From Bacteroidaceae bacterium (GTDB taxonomy: Bacteria; Bacteroidota; Bacteroidia; Bacteroidales; Bacteroidaceae): a stretch of DNA of 64,000 nt. This document shows, piece after piece, positions 58,045 through 64,000 of this stretch (positions are counted from its first letter, which is position 1; every line of letters begins with the position of its first letter). The stretch is taken from assembly GCA_017524545.1 (NCBI GenBank), contig JAFXVN010000014.1:1-64000 (forward strand). The letters are read 5' to 3'. Under the pieces are notes generated by a model that did not search any database, was not told where the DNA came from, and was given only the letters and a program-made list of their open reading frames with translations. The position numbers were made by a program, and so were the translations under genes.

Positions 58045-59153
58045 TATCTTCTTCCCTTCTTAGGCAGAATCTTCTTTATCTTCTTCAAATAGGCATCGGC
58101 ATATTGGCGCATTCCGAGGTCGTTGGTGTGAAGGCCTTCCACCATAGAATCCTGCGTGAAGCCAAGCTCATCGTGGCTCAGATAATATAGATGCTTAATG
58201 CCCTGTTCCTTCATCGTCTTGTAGGCACGCTGCTGCTCGCGGTTTGAACCCGTGTACCAGTCGATGTTCTGCTGCGAGCTGGCACCGTTGGCATAGTCGT
58301 GTTCCACCAAAAGGATGGGTGCCTGACTCTTTTCGCGAAGGATGGCGACACCCTTCAGCAGGCGGTCGTATATCAGTTCCGTCCGCTCCGTTGACATATT
58401 GGGCAGACAGTCGATAATGAAAAGCCTTGCATCGATTTCGGCAAGGAAGCGGAACGTCTCTTCGTCCAGTTGACCGTTGCCGGAGAACCCAAGATTGATG
58501 ACGGGGTAGCCCGAGTCGCGATGCACGATGTTGGTCCACGCCATCCCCGTGCGCGAGGCACAGGCACCCTGGGCAATGGATGTGCCATAGACCACAATGG
58601 GCTGCTCCGAGGAACAGGGGATGAAGCGCAGCTCACGGTCTTCCGGCACGCCAATCTCCATCCATGTCACCTCGTTGTAGAGCGGCAGGAACAGCTCGAA
58701 GTCGTAACCGCGCTCTTCGCCTGTGAAATAAGTCAAGTCCTTGAACTCGTAGTTGATGGTGTCCTTGAACGAGAGGTTGAACTTGCTGGCACACCAGCGC
58801 TGCTTGCCGTTGGCATCTGTGGCGTAAAGGTCAACGCCCGACACGCCTGTCGTGGGCATGTGGAACATGTTCAGGCCGCCTGTCACCTTGTATCGCACCT
58901 TCACGCTCGGAGCGTTTGTGTGGAAGCATACAGACAGCCCCGCAGATTGCTTGGAGAGCCTCCATACAGCACTTCGCACTTTGCTCTCGGCGCGTGGCGT
59001 AAGGCGGTGGTAGCCATCCTTCAACTCATTGTTCCACCAGCGGCCATGCACCATGTTGTCGCCCTGTTCCAATGGGTTCATCCACTTCGTTTGAGCCGAT
59101 GCTAAATGTACATATATTGCAGCCAAAAGGCAGCCAAAAAGAACCTTCTTCAT
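58044..59153 (-). CDS. Secreted SGNH/GDSL esterase with GxDLY domain
   Basis: A 369-residue protein with signal peptide 1-20 (VHLASAQ). The N-terminal beta-sandwich (about 25-165) contains GVSGVDLYATD, the GxDLY signature. The SGNH domain (about 175-365) has block I VYGTSIAQGACASRTG (Ser nucleophile), block II INLGFSGNGQLDEE and block V VEGLHTNDLGMRQY (Asp-His). Such proteins are putative deacetylases of plant or host glycans. Its own -7 box TACATTTG is at 59220-59227. With the neighbouring CE15-like gene it separates ilvD from ilvB. Confidence 0.88.
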   Translation of the reverse strand: MKKVLFGCLLAAIYVHLASAQTKWMNPLEQGDNMVHGRWWNNELKDGYHRLTPRAESKVRSAVWRLSKQSAGLSVCFHTNAPSVKVRYKVTGGLNMFHMPTTGVSGVDLYATDANGKQRWCASKFNLSFKDTINYEFKDLTYFTGEERGYDFELFLPLYNEVTWMEIGVPEDRELRFIPCSSEQPIVVYGTSIAQGACASRTGMAWTNIVHRDSGYPVINLGFSGNGQLDEETFRFLAEIDARLFIIDCLPNMSTERTELIYDRLLKGVAILREKSQAPILLVEHDYANGASSQQNIDWYTGSNREQQRAYKTMKEQGIKHLYYLSHDELGFTQDSMVEGLHTNDLGMRQYADAYLKKIKKILPKKGRR

Positions 59154-59219
59154 CTTTTATTATCGTTAGTAGGTTAGAAAAGATAAGTGCTTGGTTACAT
59201 TATATATTATGTGATTTTG

Positions 59220-59227
59220 CAAATGTA
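59220..59227 (-). promoter_or_regulatory. -7 box of the SGNH/GxDLY gene
   Basis: TACATTTG on the minus strand, 67 bp upstream of the start. Confidence 0.45.
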
Positions 59228-59365
59228 CGAATTATATTTGAGATTCAACGCTAAACACGACACTTTTTTGCGCTTTGGCTAAAAATATGTCGAATAGAGG
59301 CGAAAGGCTGGAGAATATTTTGTATCTTCGCACCAATCAATACACAAATCCTTTCAAAACAAGCC

Positions 59366-60598
59366 ATGAAGTACATCCCAATATTCCTTCTTTCGGCATT
59401 TCTTTCCCTGACAGGCGTTATTGCCTATGCCCAAGAAGCTAACTACGATGAATCCAAGGTAGGCAGCTATACTCTGCCCGATGCTTTGACAACACTCGAC
59501 GGACGGAAGGTCGCGAGCAAGAAGATGTGGGAGAAAGTGCGCCGCCCCGAAATACTTAAGCTCTTCGAGGACAATGTATATGGCATCATGCCTCGCGCAA
59601 AAATTAAGACATGCTATCGCATCCTGGAGGAAGGCGAAGCGTTTGGAGGCAAGGCTCTCCGTCGGCAAGTGGAGATTACCTTCAGCAGCAAAGTTCAAAC
59701 CCGCAAGATGCTCGTCCTGCTCTATATGCCAAAGGGAGTGAGGAAAAGCCCGGTATTCGTTTCGCCTAATTTCCAGGGGAATGCCACCACAACGGACGAC
59801 CCGTCTGTCATTGCCTCACAGTTCAGTACATTTGAACGCGCTCATCAGACAAGCCGCTGGCCCTATGAGTGCATCATCGACTCGGGATTTGCCGTAGCCA
59901 CATTCCACTACTTCGACATTTATTTTGACAAAGACGACAAGCTCAGCGAGACCGTCTATCCCCTCTTTGGCATTAACGACAATAGCGAGCTGAAGGACAA
60001 TACAGGCAAAGCCATTGCAGCATGGGCATGGGGATGTTCCCGCGTGCTGGATTACCTGTTGACGCAGAAGAACATTGACAAGCGGCGCACCATCGTCATG
60101 GGACATTCGCGCTTGGGCAAGACGGCACTCTGGTGCGGCGCACAGGACAAACGTTTCGCAATGGTGGTCTCCAACAATTCTGGTTGCTCGGGAGCCGCAC
60201 TTTCCCGACGCAATTATGGCGAGACGGTTTCAAGAATCAACAAGTCATTCCCCTGGTGGTTCTGCAACAGATACCAGTCATATAATGCGGACGTTTCCGC
60301 TCTTCCTGTTGACCAACATGAGCTGATTGCTCTCATAGCTCCGCGCCCCGTCTATGTTGCGAGTGCCCAGGAAGACCGTTGGGCCGACCCTTATGGTGAG
60401 TTTCTTTCCTTGCGAGAAGCCGGCAAAGTCTATGCGCTCTATGGCTTAGAAACCCTTCAAGGCAACGCGTTTTCTTCCATAGGCGAACATCTTTGGAAAG
60501 GCAATTGTGGCTATCACATACGAACCGGCGTCCATGATGTAACAGACTTCGATTGGCAGTCGTACATCGAATTTGCTAACCGGCATTTGAAGCAATAG
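59366..60598 (+). CDS. CE15-like glucuronoyl esterase
   Basis: A 410-residue secreted alpha/beta-hydrolase. Signal peptide 1-22 (GVIAYAQ). Nucleophile motif VMGHSRLGKTALWCGAQD (CE15 type G-x-S-R-x-G-K), then NNSGCSGAALSRR; the acid may be Glu/Asp near SAQEDRWADP and the His in GYHIRTGVHDVTDFDW. CE15 enzymes cleave ester links between 4-O-methylglucuronic acid of xylan and lignin; bacterial members are broader. It is divergent from the SGNH esterase, so the pair probably serves plant-glycan deesterification. The -7 is a weak TATCTTCG at about 59327. Confidence 0.85.
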   Translation: MKYIPIFLLSAFLSLTGVIAYAQEANYDESKVGSYTLPDALTTLDGRKVASKKMWEKVRRPEILKLFEDNVYGIMPRAKIKTCYRILEEGEAFGGKALRRQVEITFSSKVQTRKMLVLLYMPKGVRKSPVFVSPNFQGNATTTDDPSVIASQFSTFERAHQTSRWPYECIIDSGFAVATFHYFDIYFDKDDKLSETVYPLFGINDNSELKDNTGKAIAAWAWGCSRVLDYLLTQKNIDKRRTIVMGHSRLGKTALWCGAQDKRFAMVVSNNSGCSGAALSRRNYGETVSRINKSFPWWFCNRYQSYNADVSALPVDQHELIALIAPRPVYVASAQEDRWADPYGEFLSLREAGKVYALYGLETLQGNAFSSIGEHLWKGNCGYHIRTGVHDVTDFDWQSYIEFANRHLKQ

Positions 60599-60702
60599 CC
60601 GGAAAACCGACGCAAGTTGCCCTGTGCACGGCCAAAACACCGATTTTCTTACGGGAAAAGTACAAAAACTGTCAACCTAAAACAGGAAAAGACACCGCTT
60701 CG

Positions 60703-60961
60703 TGACAGATGACAGATGACAGTTTCAATATAGGCACCCTCTCTCCTGTCTGCACAAAGAGAATGACATATTAGTTTATTACTTAATTTATTTATATATA
60801 ATTAATTATATATATAATAATAAATATATAGTGTAATAATATAAATATAATATATTAATATATATACTTATAATATAATTAAGTAATAATTAAAAGAATA
60901 GATATCGTACTCTTTCCGCGCCTACCCCCTCATATAGAAACTGTCATCTGTCATCTGTCAT
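60703..60961. mobile_element. Inverted-array element, GACAGAT unit with AT-only core
   Basis: TGACAGATGACAGATGACAG and TTTCAATATAGG (60703-60734) face CATATAGAAACTGTCATCTG and following copies (60931-60961). The interior (about 60765-60900) is almost entirely A and T with many TATA steps. No gene is found anywhere in 60599-61303. Confidence 0.55.
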
Positions 60962-61154
60962 CCGAGGGGGCAAATTACCACGCATATTAACATAATTTAA
61001 GGATGAATGTGTGTATATGTTGAAAACAGCAGAGGACAGGGTACAGTGGACACCCTGCCTCTCGCCCTCCTGCAACGAGGCACACCTAAAAGCACAAATA
61101 GGCGTGCTTCATGGACCTATTAGGCGTGCCTATTGAGGCAATTAGGCTGGGTCT

Positions 61155-61217
61155 GTCGGAAGCCGACACAACAAAAACAGAAGCCCCCGCAATTAAGCGG
61201 AGGCTACGTTGTTGTTA
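61155..61217. terminator. Hairpins downstream of ilvD
   Basis: TGTCGG-AAG-CCGACA (about 61155-61169) and AGCCCCCGC-AATTAA-GCGGAGGCT (about 61182-61206). They are terminator candidates beyond the ilvD stop, within a spacer also holding ATTAGGC and TTAATGGG near-repeats (61105-61270). Confidence 0.4.
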
Positions 61218-61303
61218 TAGAGCTTATGGGCTTAATGGGTTTTATAGGCTTAATGGGCGCTATAAAGCATTTCACCTTTTCATTCTTTTATTCTTTCATT
61301 TTT

Positions 61304-63130
61304 TCATTCTTGAATGAGTCTTACGCCGCCTTTGTCGGCACTGGCAACGGACTGGGCGTAGGCTCTGAGGGCTTTGCTCACGGGGCGATTGCGGCGGAGG
61401 GGCTGCTGGGGGCGGGCGGCCAGCTCTTCGTCGCTAAGACGGACGTTGATGCTGCGGGTAGGGATGTCGATGACGATGATGTCGCCGTCCTTTATCTTGC
61501 CTATGTTGCCGCCACTGGCTGCCTCGGGCGAGATGTGACCGATGCTGAGACCGCTTGTGCCGCCAGAGAAGCGACCGTCGGTGATGAGGGCACATTCCTT
61601 GCCCATGTGCATCGACTTGATGTAGGAAGTGGGGTAGAGCATTTCCTGCATACCCGGACCTCCCTTGGGACCTTCGTGCGTGATAACTACGCAGTCGCCC
61701 TTCTTCACCTTGCCGCCAAGGATGCCTTCGCAAGCATCCTCCTGAGAGTCGAAGACAACAGCAGGGCCTTCAAAATGCCAGAGCTCGGGAGCCACGCCAG
61801 CCGTCTTGACTACGCAGCCGTCCTGGGCGATGTTGCCGAAGAGGACTGCCATGCCGCCATCCTTCATGTAGGCGTGTTTGATGTCGCGGATGCAGCCGTT
61901 CTCGCGGTCGGTGTCAAGCTCGTCCCAATATGTTTCCTGCGACCCCATTACGTTTGAGAACTTGCCGCCAGGAGCGCAACCGTATATCTCCCACGGAGAC
62001 AGCCCGCCGTCATTTTTAATTGTTAATTTTTCATTGTTAATTATCGAGTATCGCTTGATGTCTTCACCTAAGGTGGCTCCGTTCACGCGCTTGCATGTGA
62101 GGTCGAGCAGGTTGCCCTTTGCCAGTTCGCCGAGGATGCCGAGGATGCCGCCGGCGCGGTTCTCCTCCTGAATGCTGTACTTCTGCCAGTTCGGAGAGAG
62201 CTTGCAGAGGAAGGGCACCTTGCGGCTCAGTGCGTCGATGTCCTGCATCTTGAAATCGACTCCGCCCTCCTGTGCCACGGCCAGCAGGTGGAGCACCGTG
62301 TTGGTGCTTGCACCCATCGCGATGTCGAGGGTCATGGCGTTGAGGAAGGCAGCGCGGGTGGCGATATTCCTCGGGAGAACCGAGGAATCGCCGTCCTCAT
62401 AGTAGGCGAGGGCGTTCTTGACAATCTGTCGAGCTGCCTGCTTGAAGAGCTGTATGCGGTTCTTGTGTGTAGCGAGGATGCTGCCGTTTCCGGGGAGAGA
62501 GAGGCCGATGGCTTCGGTCAGAGAGTTCATGGAATTGGCTGTGAACATACCAGAGCAGGCTCCGCAGCCAGGGCAGGCCATCTGCTCCACCTGCGCCAGT
62601 TCCTCGTCGCTGACGGTCGGGTCGCCACCCTTCACCATAGCCGTGATGAGGTCGGCATTCTCGCCATTCAGCTTGTGGGACTCCATCGGGCCGCCGCTCA
62701 CGAAGACGGCAGGGATGTTCAGTCGCATGGCAGCCATGAGCATACCGGGTGTCACCTTGTCGCAATTGGATATGCACACCATTGCATCGGCCTTGTGCGC
62801 GTTGACCATGTATTCCACCGAGTCGGCGATGATGTCGCGCGAGGGTAGGGAGTAGAGCATACCGTCGTGACCCATGGCGATGCCGTCGTCGATGGCGATG
62901 GTGTTGAACTCGGCGGCATAGCAGCCAAGCTTCTCTATCTCTTGCTTCACGATTTGTCCTATCTCGTGGAGGTGTGTGTGACCCGGCACGAACTGTGTGA
63001 ATGAATTGACGACTGCGATAATCGGTTTGCCAAATTGCTCCCGTTTCATGCCGTTAGCTACCCAAAGAGCGCGTGCTCCAGCCATACGTCTGCCTTCTGT
63101 GCAGACCGCGCTACGAAGTTGATGTTTCAT
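61304..63130 (-). CDS. ilvD: Dihydroxy-acid dehydratase
   Basis: Fe-S dehydratase, third common step of branched-chain synthesis. The product is 608 residues with Fe-S ligands in [11 protein letters not shown] and [18 protein letters not shown], plus [12 protein letters not shown] and [20 protein letters not shown]. Residues [16 protein letters not shown] come from an in-frame ATTGTTAATTTTTCATTG array (62011-62046) in a loop before [12 protein letters not shown]. It has its own promoter (63162-63192). In relatives ilvD directly precedes ilvB; here 3.4 kb with two esterase genes and a repeat element intervene. Confidence 0.96.
   Translation of the reverse strand: MKHQLRSAVCTEGRRMAGARALWVANGMKREQFGKPIIAVVNSFTQFVPGHTHLHEIGQIVKQEIEKLGCYAAEFNTIAIDDGIAMGHDGMLYSLPSRDIIADSVEYMVNAHKADAMVCISNCDKVTPGMLMAAMRLNIPAVFVSGGPMESHKLNGENADLITAMVKGGDPTVSDEELAQVEQMACPGCGACSGMFTANSMNSLTEAIGLSLPGNGSILATHKNRIQLFKQAARQIVKNALAYYEDGDSSVLPRNIATRAAFLNAMTLDIAMGASTNTVLHLLAVAQEGGVDFKMQDIDALSRKVPFLCKLSPNWQKYSIQEENRAGGILGILGELAKGNLLDLTCKRVNGATLGEDIKRYSIINNEKLTIKNDGGLSPWEIYGCAPGGKFSNVMGSQETYWDELDTDRENGCIRDIKHAYMKDGGMAVLFGNIAQDGCVVKTAGVAPELWHFEGPAVVFDSQEDACEGILGGKVKKGDCVVITHEGPKGGPGMQEMLYPTSYIKSMHMGKECALITDGRFSGGTSGLSIGHISPEAASGGNIGKIKDGDIIVIDIPTRSINVRLSDEELAARPQQPLRRNRPVSKALRAYAQSVASADKGGVRLIQE
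62011..62046. repeat. ATTGTTAATTTTTC array inside ilvD
   Basis: Near-tandem AT-rich units, in frame, in an otherwise GC-rich gene. Confidence 0.65.
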
Positions 63131-63161
63131 AGTTGATGAATTATCCTAATGAATTGAGTTG

Positions 63162-63192
63162 CAAAGATAAGACAATCCTTTCTTTTAGCCAA
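63162..63192 (-). promoter_or_regulatory. Promoter of ilvD
   Basis: On the minus strand, TTG (63190-63192), 20 bp, TATCTTTG (63162-63169). Confidence 0.65.
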
Positions 63193-63273
63193 CAAAACCT
63201 TACATTATTATATTTTATATGCACAAAAAGATATTTCTGTGGCTCTATGTGTCCTTCAATGCAAGTTTTTTTG

Positions 63274-63281
63274 TACCTTTG
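63274..63281 (+). promoter_or_regulatory. -7 box of the terminal gene
   Basis: TACCTTTG, 20 bp before the ATG at 63302. Confidence 0.6.
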
Positions 63282-63301
63282 TGTCGAAAATGTCACACAC
63301 T

Positions 63302-64000
63302 ATGAATAAACTCTTACGATACAGCTTCCTGACTCTCCTTCTTTGGATTCCTTCGGTGAGCATTATGGCACAAGTTCCCGCCGACACTGCCGACAAGGTG
63401 CGCGACTCTCTCATCAGCGACCTCAGCGCACAGCTGCAGGTGCTCAACAGCCAGCTGCAGGACATGAACATGCAGAACATCATGCTCCAAGAGGAGCTGC
63501 AGCGCACAGGACGCAAGGTGTTGATGGACTCCATTTCCCAGGCCAACCGTATGCGCATCATCGACTCGCTCCGCGCCCTCACGCCCGGCGCACCCCTTGT
63601 GGTGGACGGCGACACCCTGCTGCGGCTCTATGCCCATCGCGGCGGCGTCACTCCCGAATCGCGTGTGGAGACGGCCGGGGAGCTGATAAAGGATTTGGGC
63701 CATCGTCTGACATTGCAGGCCGATTCGCTCTATGTCTTCGAGGGCGACTTCTCGTCCGACATCATGGCAGCGGGCGAGGTCATTCTTAGCATCACCGACA
63801 TAGACGGGCTTTGGGCGGGCAAGCCGCGTGCCGAACTTGCTGCCGACTACACGCAGGTGATTCAGGCTAAGGTGAATGAGATTCACGATGAATATGGTTT
63901 GCACCGCAAGCTTTGGGGATTGGCACTGGCAATCGTCATCATCGCAGTTCAGATTTTCCTCCTCATCCTCACCAACCGCCTCTTCCTTCGATGGAAGACG
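63302..64000 (+). CDS. Mechanosensitive-channel-like membrane protein, N-terminal part (runs off the window)
   Basis: The frame is open from ATG 63302 to the window end, 233 residues. Signal peptide MNKLLRYSFLTLLLWIPSVS, then a helical periplasmic segment (DSLISDLSAQLQVLNSQLQD; coiled-coil-like), a beta-rich part (PLVVDGDTLLRLYAHRGGV, SLYVFEGDFSSDIM, GEVILSITDIDGLW) and a first TM (LALAIVIIAVQIFLLIL). In Bacteroidales this layout precedes an MscS-type pore domain, so a mechanosensitive ion channel is the best guess. The diagnostic pore lies outside the window, so this is moderately confident only. Confidence 0.6.
   Translation, partial: MNKLLRYSFLTLLLWIPSVSIMAQVPADTADKVRDSLISDLSAQLQVLNSQLQDMNMQNIMLQEELQRTGRKVLMDSISQANRMRIIDSLRALTPGAPLVVDGDTLLRLYAHRGGVTPESRVETAGELIKDLGHRLTLQADSLYVFEGDFSSDIMAAGEVILSITDIDGLWAGKPRAELAADYTQVIQAKVNEIHDEYGLHRKLWGLALAIVIIAVQIFLLILTNRLFLRWKT

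Overview
The window looks like chromosomal DNA of a Bacteroidales bacterium, most likely Prevotella or a close relative. Evidence: nearly every start is preceded by a TAnnTTTG -7 box, often with TTTG 19-21 bp upstream (the Bacteroidetes promoter type); there are Bacteroidales-style secreted glycosidases, sulfatase and CotH proteins; and five secreted proteins share a short C-terminal tail of the type Y-x-L-x-G-x-R ... G-K-K. No rRNA, CRISPR array or complete insertion sequence was seen.

Layout. 1-5.1 kb: aroB, a GH95 fucosidase and a small secreted protein, leftward. 5.3 kb: tRNA-Met. 5.4-6.4 kb: a broken GH89 gene. 6.6-7.5 kb: a BASS-type transporter. 7.5-10.6 kb: a leftward operon of three secreted proteins (propeller-like, lipoprotein, SGNH esterase), divergent from a 1192-residue CotH/dockerin protein (10.8-14.4 kb). 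14.4-16.2 kb: a Cu/Zn efflux permease and a Fur-family regulator. 16.3-17.3 kb: MTA/SAH nucleosidase and tRNA-Ser(CGA). 17.4-22.1 kb: an araD-araA-araB type arabinose operon whose two spacers each hold a decayed four-helix-bundle gene flanked by inverted repeats. 22.5-23.5 kb: glycerate kinase. 23.8-31.0 kb: an AT-richer defence island, with a structured non-coding stretch, two tandem 5mC methyltransferases, an McrB-like AAA+ GTPase and a large DUF2357/nuclease protein. 31.5-36.3 kb: a leader-like small RNA, carB and a glycosyltransferase. 36.5-39.8 kb: a shrunken secreted protein and a sulfatase. 39.9-43.7 kb: RlpA, Wza-like and Wzc-like proteins. 44.2-46.3 kb: a fasciclin lipoprotein. 46.4-53.0 kb: the elongasome operon (truncated purH-mreB-mreC-mreD-mrdA-rodA, leftward). 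53.2-63.1 kb: the branched-chain amino-acid genes ilvD ... ilvB-ilvN-thioesterase-ilvC, interrupted by two carbohydrate esterases. 63.3 kb to the end: start of a mechanosensitive-channel-like gene.

The most unusual layer is repetitive. Almost every spacer holds a near-tandem array of a 7-11 bp unit. At several loci two such arrays face each other as an inverted pair around a small core. Four of these elements share the core GGGCGTAGCC or a one-base variant. Two others enclose degenerate four-helix-bundle genes, and one lies in frame inside aroB. Related palindromic or array insertions sit in frame in at least ten other genes (GH95, a lipoprotein, the propeller protein, glxK, the glycosyltransferase, mreC, rodA, ilvB, ilvD, a mini-protein). 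Arrays also supply the start codons of three genes and the stop codons of two. This resembles in principle the palindromic elements found inside Rickettsia genes, but I cannot name a described family here. It is the best candidate for an under-described system in the window.

Product names rest on motifs and remembered family architecture; no database search was run.
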